The notes under the pieces are model-generated. The model saw only the letters and a program-made list of their open reading frames with translations, searched no databases and was not told the origin of the DNA. The position numbers and the translations under genes are program-made. This document shows positions 1 through 4,687 of a stretch of DNA of 5,250 bases, piece after piece. The stretch spans positions 1 through 5,250 of the forward strand of contig CAZESH010000303.1 in NCBI GenBank assembly GCA_964514665.1. The letters run 5' to 3'. How positions within the stretch are numbered: position 1 is the first letter of the stretch; each line of letters opens with the position of its first letter. The DNA comes from CAZESH01 sp964514665. Lineage in GTDB: Bacteria; Bacillota; Bacilli; Paenibacillales; KCTC-25726.

Positions 1-255
1 GCGGTAATTGATGCTGCCCATTCGGCGGGTAAACGCGTCGGCTTATGCGGAGAAATGGCGGGAGATCTGTCTGCGATTCCGGTCTTGCTTGGTCTAGGTT
101 TGGACGAGTTCAGCATGAGTGCGCCTGCGCTTGCCCATGCGCGCAAATTGATCCGTTCGCTTTCTTCAGACGACTGCCGGAGTCTTGCCAATCAAGCGCT
201 GGGCTGCCGTACCGCAGAAGAGATGCGCGCTTTGCTGGCAAGAACACCCGTCTAG
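1..255 (+). CDS. ptsI: PTS Enzyme I (phosphoenolpyruvate-protein phosphotransferase), C-terminal end, partial at left edge
   Basis: Only the last 84 residues are present; reading frame 1 is open from base 1 to the TAG at 253-255. Enzyme I is the cytoplasmic first component of the sugar phosphotransferase system. It takes phosphate from phosphoenolpyruvate and passes it to HPr. The fragment carries the family's C-terminal PEP-binding barrel signature: VGLCGEMAGD, whose Cys (fragment residue 16) corresponds to the conserved catalytic Cys of the family, then IPVLLGLGLDEFSMS, which is highly conserved at the end of the barrel. The tail after ARKLIRSL is a normal family C-terminus, so the gene seems intact at this end. 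ptsH, if adjacent as in most Bacillota, would lie to the left, outside the window. Motif recognition is from memory of the family, but the match is very distinctive. Confidence 0.96.
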   Translation, partial: AVIDAAHSAGKRVGLCGEMAGDLSAIPVLLGLGLDEFSMSAPALAHARKLIRSLSSDDCRSLANQALGCRTAEEMRALLARTPV

Positions 256-279
256 GCATTTTTATCGTTCTAAACGGGT
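246..279 (+). repeat. Imperfect inverted repeat overlapping the ptsI stop codon; possible weak terminator
   Basis: ACCCGTCTAG (246-255) faces CTAAACGGGT (270-279), a 10-bp stem with one mismatch and a 14-base loop. It spans the end of ptsI and is placed where a terminator would be expected. No T-tract follows the right arm (CATTACGG), so it is at best a weak intrinsic terminator or an mRNA 3'-end structure. Confidence 0.3.
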
Positions 280-325
280 CATTACGGCTGTATAATACCC
301 TACCCAAACGGTTTTTGACGAAACG

Positions 326-574
326 GTGCAAAGAAAGCTCGAATTGGAGGCTTGGGAGCAAGAGGTGGAAAGGTTTTACCGTGAACTGAATAAATTGGAC
401 GGCATGATAGCCCAAGGACTTCCCGACATGGAGCGAATTGCCGAAAGATTGCTGCAGGGTCCTCTTGCCGACGCTTTGACCCATATCGGACAGCTCTCCA
501 TGCTGCGAAGATTGGCCGGAGACGCGGTAAGCGGAGAAAGTTTTTTCCGCGCCGAGATTACGGTGAAAGATTAA
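326..574 (+). CDS. Short hypothetical protein; probable C-terminal remnant of a DinB-like protein
   Basis: An 82-residue frame begins at GTG 326 and ends at TAA 572-574. No convincing ribosome binding site precedes the GTG. The reading frame stays open upstream to 296 (just after TAA 293-295), and that stretch, YPTQTVFDET, reads like coding sequence although it has no start. The region LLQGPLADALTHIGQLSMLR, then RLAGDAVSGESFFRAEI, resembles the last helices of DinB/YfiT-like four-helix-bundle proteins (an H-x-x-Q-x-x-x-L-R pattern followed by G-x-x-x-x-G-E-x-F), which are normally around 150-170 residues. The N-terminal half is therefore probably missing, and only 40 bases separate the open frame from ptsI. 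A TATAAT sits at 291-296 but its best -35 (268-273, TTCTAA) is poor. It may be a truncated, non-functional gene or a genuine small protein started at GTG. The family assignment is from memory and tentative; that the frame once coded is more secure. Confidence 0.5.
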   Translation: MQRKLELEAWEQEVERFYRELNKLDGMIAQGLPDMERIAERLLQGPLADALTHIGQLSMLRRLAGDAVSGESFFRAEITVKD

Positions 575-582
575 GAAAAGCC

Positions 583-1035
583 CTATTGCGGGGATATTTC
601 GCCGCTGTTGCGGAATACGAAGTATTTCATGAAGAAGAAACTGGAGATCGAGGACAGTGCCATGGAAATCAGCTTTGCGGCATTGTGCACGATCCACAGC
701 GGAATGGGAAGAAAAGCCAACCCATAGTTGAACAGCAGGAAGATTCCGTTGCTGATCAACAAGCTGATTAAAGCCTGAAGGGCAAAAAGCATTTTTTCTT
801 TCCCGTTGGCCAAGGCTTCCCAGCGGAAGGTGAGTCTGGAATTCCAAAGATAGCTGTTGAGCACCGCCAATGAATAAGCGGCGGTGTTTATCATGAATAA
901 AGCGAACAAGCTTCGGTCCTGCCACAGCTGCAGCAGCAAATTCAACGCCACCAAATCGAGTGCGCCATTCATGCTGCCGATCATGCTGAATTGGGTAAAT
1001 TGGACCCAGCTTTTTTTGAATTTGAAATTTTTCAT
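583..1035 (-). CDS. GtrA-family small membrane protein
   Basis: A 150-residue minus-strand gene starts at ATG 1033-1035 and stops at 583-585. The start is supported by GGTGA about five bases upstream (near 1041-1045 on the plus strand). Four hydrophobic segments are visible, at about residues 12-37, 42-64, 83-107 and 112-140. The order, the short basic N-terminus (MKNFKFKKSW), the NSYLWNSRLTFRWE motif after helix 2 and the final SSFFFMKYFVFRN are typical of the GtrA/DPMS flippase family (PF04138). Members are 120-160 residues and are thought to help flip lipid-linked sugars or to act in wall polysaccharide decoration or teichoic acid glycosylation. No glycosyltransferase partner lies next to it here, so the substrate cannot be inferred. 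Its stop faces the preceding plus-strand frame at a distance of 8 bases, with no terminator hairpin visible between them. Family call is firm; specific role unknown. Confidence 0.9.
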   Translation of the reverse strand: MKNFKFKKSWVQFTQFSMIGSMNGALDLVALNLLLQLWQDRSLFALFMINTAAYSLAVLNSYLWNSRLTFRWEALANGKEKMLFALQALISLLISNGIFLLFNYGLAFLPIPLWIVHNAAKLISMALSSISSFFFMKYFVFRNSGEISPQ

Positions 1036-1064
1036 TGTTTCACCATATTGTTTTCGATTCTTTC

Positions 1065-1093
1065 ATTCAATCAAAAAAAGTGAAAATGTTCAA
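1065..1093 (-). promoter_or_regulatory. Possible promoter of the GtrA-family gene
   Basis: On the minus strand, TTGAAC (1088-1093) and TTGAAT (1065-1070) are separated by 17 bases; each matches the sigma-A -35 and -10 consensus at 4 of 6 positions. Transcription would begin near 1058, leaving a leader of about 20 bases before the ATG. The spacing is right but the boxes are weak. Confidence 0.25.
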
Positions 1094-1217
1094 GCCCGAG
1101 GCGGAATAATTTTTCGCCGGATACATCTTATGCCAGCGATTCCGAAACGTCCTTCCCCGATGCCCCTGAACCCCCAATGGGCATTCAAACATTCATAGCA
1201 GCGGGAACAGGCATAGA

Positions 1218-1275
1218 CTATAGCGTGAATCACCAATAACCTAAAGGAGTGAAGCATGCCTTTACCACGCTATAG
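1218..1275 (+). repeat. Perfect 10-bp inverted repeat bracketing the ribosome binding site and start codon of the MBL-fold gene
   Basis: CTATAGCGTG (1218-1227) and CACGCTATAG (1266-1275) are exact reverse complements separated by 38 bases. The Shine-Dalgarno (1244-1251) and ATG (1256) of the following gene lie in the loop, and the right arm is codons 4-7 of the gene. In mRNA this could form a long-loop hairpin presenting or restricting the initiation region. It may also be coincidence; a 10-bp match at this distance is near chance level for a window of this size. Confidence 0.35.
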
Positions 1276-2182
1276 CAATCTGGAGACCGGCAATCGGGTA
1301 AAGACGCTGAGTAATTTTTTGCGATGGCGCTATGAACGGATGAGGAAAAGAAAAAACAATGCGTCCGCTTCCCCGAAGGTGCCCGCACACAAGACGGATC
1401 TATTACAAACTTCTTTTGAAGGGCTGGAGCTCACTTGGATCGGACATTCCACTTTTTTGATCCGCTTGGGCTCGGCGGTCATCGTCACCGATCCGGTGTG
1501 GTCTTTGTTCGTAGGCTTTGAGAAGAGAATGAGTGATCCGGGAGTCTCGCTTTCCGCCTTGCCGAAAATCGATTATGTGCTAATTTCCCACAACCATTAC
1601 GATCATCTAAGCTTTCCATCGATCAAGCGTTTGAAAGGCGATCCCGCCTGCTTTATTCCCAAAGGCTTGTCCCCGCTTTTTGGCAGGAAAGGAATCACCA
1701 GGCACAGAGAGTTTGCTTGGTGGGATCAGATAGAGACGGACGAATTTCACTTTGTTTTCGTTCCGGCCCAGCATTGGTCCAGACGCACTTTGTGGGATCG
1801 CAACCGCTCGCTTTGGGGGGGCTGGATTGTCAAGGATAAACGAACCGGGACAACGGTCTATTTTGCAGGGGACACCGCCTATTTCAATCATTTCAGAACG
1901 ATTGGCCGACTGATCGACATTGATGCGGCCTTGATGCCGATCGGTGCGTACGAGCCGGAATGGTACATGACGGTTTACCATATGACACCCGAGCAAGCGA
2001 TTCGGGGGTTTTTGGATACAGGAAGCAGGGTCATGATTCCGATGCACTTCGGCGCTTACCGAATTGCCGATGATACGCAGGAAGAGGCGCTTGATCGATT
2101 GCTTAAGGAATGGGAGCGCCAAGGATTGGATCCTGCTCGATTGAAGTTGCCGCAATTAGGCGGATCCTGCACAATACCTTGA
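1256..2182 (+). CDS. MBL-fold metallo-hydrolase, NAPE-PLD/UlaG-like
   Basis: A 308-residue protein with a strong ribosome binding site (AAAGGAGTGA, 1243-1252) just before the ATG. It has the full metallo-beta-lactamase-fold metal set in the NAPE-PLD-like arrangement. WIGHSTFLIRLG (about 61-72) and TDPVWS (78-83) form the first strands. SHNHYDHLS (111-119) supplies the HxHxDH ligands H112, H114, D116 and H117. PAQHWS (170-175) supplies H173, AGDTAYF (204-210) supplies D206, and PMHFGAY (262-268) supplies H264. The LWGGW segment and PIGAYEPEWYM (228-238) are also typical of NAPE-PLD relatives. In mammals NAPE-PLD hydrolyses N-acyl phosphatidylethanolamine; most bacterial homologues have no known substrate, so the substrate here is unknown. 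There is no signal peptide; a basic stretch at residues 22-34 might contact membranes or nucleic acid. It appears to be a single-gene unit ending at the hairpin 2191-2234. No clear promoter is visible in 1036-1255. Confidence 0.93.
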   Translation: MPLPRYSNLETGNRVKTLSNFLRWRYERMRKRKNNASASPKVPAHKTDLLQTSFEGLELTWIGHSTFLIRLGSAVIVTDPVWSLFVGFEKRMSDPGVSLSALPKIDYVLISHNHYDHLSFPSIKRLKGDPACFIPKGLSPLFGRKGITRHREFAWWDQIETDEFHFVFVPAQHWSRRTLWDRNRSLWGGWIVKDKRTGTTVYFAGDTAYFNHFRTIGRLIDIDAALMPIGAYEPEWYMTVYHMTPEQAIRGFLDTGSRVMIPMHFGAYRIADDTQEEALDRLLKEWERQGLDPARLKLPQLGGSCTIP

Positions 2183-2190
2183 TTAGCATG

Positions 2191-2234
2191 ACAAAACCTC
2201 CAATCCCGCCATTAAGCGGTTTTGGAGGTTTTGT
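2191..2234 (+). terminator. Strong hairpin terminator, probably bidirectional
   Basis: ACAAAACCTCCAA (2191-2203) pairs perfectly with TTGGAGGTTTTGT (2222-2234), a 13-bp stem. The loop contains a smaller CCGC/GCGG stem (2206-2209 with 2216-2219). The T residues lie inside the right arm rather than after it, and the mirrored A residues in the left arm would serve minus-strand transcription. It sits between two convergent genes, the MBL-fold hydrolase and the YjcZ-like peptide, and probably ends both. Confidence 0.8.
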
Positions 2235-2255
2235 GTCGCATTGTTTTCGGGTTCC

Positions 2256-2372
2256 TTACACAGCCCACGCACGGCTGACAATCACAAGGAGAATAAACAA
2301 CACCAAAATGACACCAGTGCTGGTCCAGAGGCCATATCCCGCAGCGCAACTTCCGCCTCCTGCATAAGCCAT
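2256..2372 (-). CDS. YjcZ-family small sporulation membrane peptide (38 aa)
   Basis: Minus-strand micro-gene with ATG at 2370-2372 and TAA at 2256-2258. The AGGAGG Shine-Dalgarno (around 2382-2387) is nine bases before the ATG and fixes the start; another ATG at 2377-2379 is out of frame. The protein begins MAYAGGGSCAAGYGLWTS, then has one hydrophobic helix, TGVILVLFILLVIVSRAW (about residues 19-36). A Gly/Tyr/Ala-rich head joined to a single membrane segment of the VLFILLVIV type is the layout of the YjcZ family. These are tiny peptides found in several copies in Bacillus and Paenibacillus genomes, made during sporulation; their molecular role is unknown. A good sigma-E, sigma-G or sigma-K promoter was not identified upstream. 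Its transcript probably ends at the hairpin 2191-2234. Confidence 0.85.
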   Translation of the reverse strand: MAYAGGGSCAAGYGLWTSTGVILVLFILLVIVSRAWAV

Positions 2373-2493
2373 TGATCATTTCCTCCTTTCAAAACGGAAT
2401 TAATAAAGCTTATGGATTTTCGCTTTCCTTCGCGTGGGTGAATGTCTTTGTTTGGATACAAATTAGACGAATGAACAGGGAGGGACTGATTCT

Positions 2494-2601
2494 CTATTTT
2501 GTTCCGCCAATAATCCGGTCGTGAATATAAACGGCTGCAATCGCTCCCAGAAGATTGTCGACATAGGGAGGCTTCAGCATTTCAGGTTCGGCAGACTCCA
2601 C
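2494..2601 (-). CDS. Candidate micro-ORF, 35 aa, unknown
   Basis: A minus-strand frame runs from GTG 2599-2601 to TAG 2494-2496. An internal ATG at 2578-2580 would give 28 residues beginning MLKPPYVDNL. The sequence VESAEPEMLKPPYVDNLLGA, followed by IAAVYIHDRIIGGTK, has the composition of a real protein: acidic head, mixed amphipathic middle, basic tail. The frame remains open upstream (NESRYFY) to a TAG, so it could be the tail of a longer gene that lost its start. The ribosome binding site before the GTG (AGCAGG) is weak. I do not recognise a family with certainty. It lies divergent to the Usp gene and in line with the YjcZ-like gene, 121 bases downstream. Coding status is uncertain. Confidence 0.4.
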   Translation of the reverse strand: MESAEPEMLKPPYVDNLLGAIAAVYIHDRIIGGTK

Positions 2602-2653
2602 ATAAAAATACCTGCTTTCATTCTAAAGATGCAAGGCTGTCGGAATGTTGTTT

Positions 2654-2670
2654 AGTATTTTCCAAATACT
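2654..2670. promoter_or_regulatory. Inverted repeat upstream of the Usp promoter; possible operator
   Basis: AGTATTT (2654-2660) and AAATACT (2664-2670) are exact reverse complements around a TCC spacer, giving a 17-bp dyad of operator size. It is centred about 36 bases upstream of the Fnr-type palindrome. Either the Usp gene or the divergent micro-ORF could be controlled from it. No specific regulator can be named; the shape is loosely like NsrR or other AT-rich dyads. Confidence 0.35.
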
Positions 2671-2690
2671 GCAAGCTATTCGGTTCTGCT

Positions 2691-2706
2691 TGTGATTATA
2701 ATCACT
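2691..2706 (+). promoter_or_regulatory. Fnr/Crp-type activator box upstream of the Usp gene
   Basis: TGTGA-TTATAA-TCACT lies at 2691-2706; bases 2692-2705 form a perfect 14-bp palindrome. It fits the Bacillus Fnr consensus TGTGA-N6-TCACT, as I recall it, and matches 9 of 10 bases of the Crp/Fnr superfamily half-sites TGTGA-N6-TCACA. Its centre (2698.5) is about 41 bases upstream of the start predicted from the -10 box at 2727-2732, the position used by Fnr at activated promoters. The left half TTGTGA also fits a Rex site, which is the main alternative. Confidence 0.65.
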
Positions 2707-2726
2707 GCTTACTTCCCATAAAGCAC

Positions 2727-2732
2727 TATAAT
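2727..2732 (+). promoter_or_regulatory. -10 box of the Usp promoter, no -35 box
   Basis: TATAAT at 2727-2732 is a perfect sigma-A -10. The hexamer 17 bases upstream (2704-2709, ACTGCT) bears no resemblance to TTGACA, and part of it lies inside the Fnr-type box. This is expected for an activator-dependent class II promoter. Transcription would start near 2739, giving a leader of about 30 bases that includes the ribosome binding site AAGGGAGG (2755-2762). Confidence 0.6.
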
Positions 2733-2769
2733 TAATAATAATCAATACTTTATAAGGGAGGTTATAAAA

Positions 2770-3213
2770 ATGATGAGTTTTTATTCGAAAATTTTAGTGG
2801 CGTACGACGGTTCGGAAAAGAGTCAAAAGGCGCTTGATTTGGCGCTGAAGCTGGCGGAACAGGATGAAAAGATTGAGATCTATGTATTGAAGGTTTGGGA
2901 TACAAGATTCTTGGACAGCTACAGCTATTATGAAATCGTTTCCACGGAGGATTTTGTCGAGTCCCGTCAAAAGGATACGGAAGATTTGTTCGCCAAAGTA
3001 AATGAGAAGCTGCGGGAGCTGCCCAACAAAACAGCCACAATCGCTTTGGAAGGAAATCCGGCAAAATCGATTGTGGATTATTCCCAAAAAATCGGCAGCG
3101 ACCTGATCGTTCTAGGCAGCCGCGGATTAAGCGACATTAAGGAATTTTTCATCGGAAGCGTTAGTCATAACGTCGTGCAGCACGCCCAGTGTCCGGTGCT
3201 TGTTGCCAAGTGA
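2770..3213 (+). CDS. Universal stress protein, UspA family, ATP-binding type
   Basis: A single-domain Usp of 147 residues, the normal length. ATG 2770 follows AAGGGAGG (2755-2762) with good spacing; a second ATG comes directly after it. The first strand ILVAYDGS (residues 8-15) carries the conserved Asp13. The nucleotide motif G-2x-G-9x-G-S is complete: G116, G119, G129 and S130 in LGSRGLSDIKEFFIGSVS. ATP-binding Usp proteins usually act as cytoplasmic dimers in stress, starvation or low-oxygen survival. The terminal HAQCPVLVAK is the usual last strand. The gene is monocistronic: it has its own activator-type promoter and the terminator at 3246-3275. The promoter layout suggests induction by Fnr when oxygen is limiting, comparable to the Anr-controlled Usp proteins of Pseudomonas. 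The 3' end of this gene, 3166-3213, is repeated in decayed form at 4387-4433. Confidence 0.95.
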   Translation: MMSFYSKILVAYDGSEKSQKALDLALKLAEQDEKIEIYVLKVWDTRFLDSYSYYEIVSTEDFVESRQKDTEDLFAKVNEKLRELPNKTATIALEGNPAKSIVDYSQKIGSDLIVLGSRGLSDIKEFFIGSVSHNVVQHAQCPVLVAK

Positions 3214-3245
3214 TTGCAGCACACGGGATTCGGATGTTTCGTTTC

Positions 3246-3275
3246 AAAGACGGAGGTTAAATCCCCCGTCTTTTT
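3246..3275 (+). terminator. Intrinsic terminator of the Usp gene
   Basis: AAAGACGG (3246-3253) pairs perfectly with CCGTCTTT (3266-3273) around a 12-base loop. A run of five T residues (3271-3275) overlaps and follows the right arm. It lies 32 bases after the stop codon. Confidence 0.85.
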
Positions 3276-3278
3276 GTC

Positions 3279-3307
3279 TGGATATTCATTTTAACTTAAT
3301 CTATAAT
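3279..3307 (+). promoter_or_regulatory. Sigma-A-type promoter of the aldo/keto reductase gene
   Basis: TGGATA (3279-3284, 4 of 6 to TTGACA) and a perfect TATAAT (3302-3307) are 17 bases apart. Transcription would start near 3314, giving a leader of about 75 bases. A short dyad, TTAACT (3291-3296) with AGTTAA (3308-3313), brackets the -10 box and could be a repressor site, but with six-base arms in AT-rich DNA it may be chance. Confidence 0.55.
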
Positions 3308-3389
3308 AGTTAATGCATCTATAAATTAATATTCCGTCTGGCACATAACCATATTGTCCTGTTGATGGCGGGGGAAAGAAGGGGTCGAA

Positions 3390-4331
3390 ATGAAAACGGT
3401 TCAACTTGGAAATACCAACGAGCAAGTAAGTGCGCAATGCTTGGGGACTATGTATTTTGGCAGCAGCACCGATCAAGAAATGTCGTATCGTTTATTGGAC
3501 CAATATACGGAGCAGGGCGGTGCTTTTCTGGATACCGCGAACATATATGCGAGATGGATTCCCGGATCTTCAGGAGGGGAGAGCGAGGAATTGCTTGGAC
3601 GCTGGATGAAGGAGCGGGAGAACCGCTCGCAGCTGTTTATAGCCACCAAAGTCGGATTTGAAATGCCGGACGTGGAACGTGGTTTGAAAGCAAAGCAAAT
3701 CGTGGAGGAATGCGAGAAAAGTCTGAAGCGGATGAAAATCGATTCCGTGGATTTGTTTTATGCGCATGTCGATGACCGGAATACTCCGCTGGAAGAAACG
3801 CTGGAGGCTTTTTCCAGATTAGTGAAGGAGGGGAAAGTCCGCTACATCGGCGCCAGCAATTATTACGCCTGGAGGCTTGAGCAAGCGAAATGGCTGAGTC
3901 AGAGCAACGATTGGCCGGAGTTTTGCTGCATTCAGCAGCGCCATACCTATCTTCGTCCTGTGGCGGAAGCCGACTTCGGCCCCCAGGTGGCGGCCAACAC
4001 CGATTTGCTGGATTACTGCAGCAACCGCGGCATGACGATGCTTGCGTATTCCCCTCTGCTCGGCGGATCGTATACGCGGGCTGACAGACCGCTTCCGGAG
4101 CAGTACGTAAGCGCGCATAATGACGCCAGACTAAACGTCCTGAAGCAAATTGCCGGGGAAAAGAATGCTACGGCCAACCAAATCGTGCTTGCCTGGATGC
4201 TGCACAGCCAACCGACCGTTATCCCGGTGATGAGCGGAAGCAACTCCATGCAGCTGCAAGAAAATATGGATGCATTGAAAATCGAACTAAACGATAACGA
4301 TATGGAACGATTAAATTCTGCATTGAGCTGA
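3390..4331 (+). CDS. Aldo/keto reductase
   Basis: A 313-residue protein, normal for the family, with ribosome binding site AGAAGGGG (3377-3384) six bases before the ATG. Aldo/keto reductases are cytoplasmic (beta/alpha)8 barrels that reduce aldehydes and ketones with NAD(P)H. The catalytic tetrad is complete: D48 and Y53 in FLDTANIY, K87 in IATKVGF and H126 in FYAHVDD. Further conserved blocks are GKVRYIGASNY (about residues 149-159), the MLAYSPLLGG loop and the C-terminal cofactor-binding segment TVIPVMSGSNSMQLQENMDA, where Ser and Asn usually hold the adenosine phosphate. The N-terminal pattern LGNTNEQVSAQCLGTMYFG is that of the YajO/IolS-like bacterial group; the substrate cannot be told. 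It has its own promoter (3279-3307) and is followed by a usp remnant and the terminator at 4508-4545. Being set between usp and a usp fragment suggests a local rearrangement. Confidence 0.95.
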   Translation: MKTVQLGNTNEQVSAQCLGTMYFGSSTDQEMSYRLLDQYTEQGGAFLDTANIYARWIPGSSGGESEELLGRWMKERENRSQLFIATKVGFEMPDVERGLKAKQIVEECEKSLKRMKIDSVDLFYAHVDDRNTPLEETLEAFSRLVKEGKVRYIGASNYYAWRLEQAKWLSQSNDWPEFCCIQQRHTYLRPVAEADFGPQVAANTDLLDYCSNRGMTMLAYSPLLGGSYTRADRPLPEQYVSAHNDARLNVLKQIAGEKNATANQIVLAWMLHSQPTVIPVMSGSNSMQLQENMDALKIELNDNDMERLNSALS

Positions 4332-4350
4332 CTGAGCACGGCTGGAGCTT

Positions 4351-4433
4351 GAGGGAATCTTCATCTCATGTGCCGATGGGGCAATGCATAACGTCGTGCA
4401 GCACGGCATTGTCCGGTGCTGGTTGCCAAGTGA
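4351..4433 (+). pseudogene. Decayed 3' fragment of a universal stress protein gene
   Basis: Positions 4387-4433 align with the last 48 bases of the intact Usp gene (3166-3213). The first 19 bases are identical (ending GTGCAGCACG), then come one missing base and a few changes, then identical GTCCGGTGCT, one substitution, and identical GTTGCCAAGTGA. The alignment continues weakly leftwards: GGGAATCTTCATC (4353-4365) resembles the codons before the Gly-Ser of the nucleotide motif. The single-base loss shifts the frame after NVVQH, and no upstream Usp domain exists, so it cannot make a Usp protein. It begins about 20 bases after the reductase stop codon and is probably transcribed as its 3' untranslated region. 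Together with the intact copy it forms a direct repeat around the reductase gene. Confidence 0.85.
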
Positions 4434-4507
4434 CAAACGGAAATATCAACGTGAAAAATGAAATTTTAGGGCGAAATTTTTTTGACATAAGAATTCTCTA
4501 GTACATT

Positions 4508-4545
4508 GAAGAACCACCAGAACTTTGGTGGTTCTTCGTTTTTTT
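4508..4545 (+). terminator. Strong intrinsic terminator after the aldo/keto reductase
   Basis: GAAGAACCACCA (4508-4519) and TGGTGGTTCTTC (4526-4537) form a perfect 12-bp stem with a six-base loop (GAACTT), followed by G and seven T residues (4539-4545). It most likely ends the reductase transcript after it passes through the usp remnant. Confidence 0.93.
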
Positions 4546-4658
4546 ATCACATCATTGCTGTTCATATTCTTCATGGATTCCGTACTCGCATTTCCGATAT
4601 CGCAGGAATGATTTTCGATTAATAACCAAAATAATACATAATAATCTTTATGAATATA
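4546..4658. other. AT-rich intergenic stretch, no gene seen
   Basis: Between the terminator and the GntR promoter no frame with a ribosome binding site was found on either strand. Base composition drops sharply compared with the genes to the left, and this AT-rich character continues to the GntR start. Confidence 0.5.
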
Positions 4659-4687
4659 TTGATAGAATATTAAATACGATATATAAT
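4659..4687 (+). promoter_or_regulatory. Near-consensus sigma-A promoter of the GntR-family gene
   Basis: TTGATA (4659-4664, 5 of 6) and TATAAT (4682-4687, perfect) are separated by exactly 17 bases. Transcription should start near 4694, inside the inverted repeat 4686-4705, leaving a leader of about 55 bases before the ATG. Such a strong promoter for a regulator gene implies that it is normally held down by a repressor. Confidence 0.75.

Noticed and set aside
110..925. Long minus-strand open frame of 271 codons
   Set aside because: It runs antisense across ptsI, the DinB-like fragment and, in another frame, the GtrA gene. Its protein is low in recognisable structure (rich in Gln, Ser, Arg and His), and it lacks a supported start.
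1160..1184. ATGCCC/GGGCAT hairpin between the GtrA and MBL genes
   Set aside because: Only six base pairs with a 13-base loop and no T-tract; no gene ends here that would need a terminator.
884..1198. Plus-strand open frame of 104 codons
   Set aside because: Mostly antisense to the GtrA-family gene, no ribosome binding site, and composition unlike a real protein. Its tail from the ATG at 1131 also lacks a ribosome binding site.
1607..2155. Minus-strand open frame of 182 codons inside the MBL-fold gene
   Set aside because: Antisense shadow of a gene with a complete set of catalytic motifs; no start signals.
2388..2440. CATAAGCTTT upstream of the YjcZ-like gene as a sigma-K or sigma-E -10 element
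   Set aside because: The match to CATANNNTA is incomplete and there is no AC at the expected distance upstream.
2762..3087. Two minus-strand frames antisense to the Usp gene
   Set aside because: Shadows of a well-supported Usp coding sequence with no family resemblance of their own.
4482..4507. TTGACA (4482-4487) with TACATT (4502-4507), a possible promoter just before the terminator
   Set aside because: Spacing is 14 bases and the -10 is weak. Any transcript would run into the terminator hairpin almost at once, so a promoter for a small RNA is unlikely.
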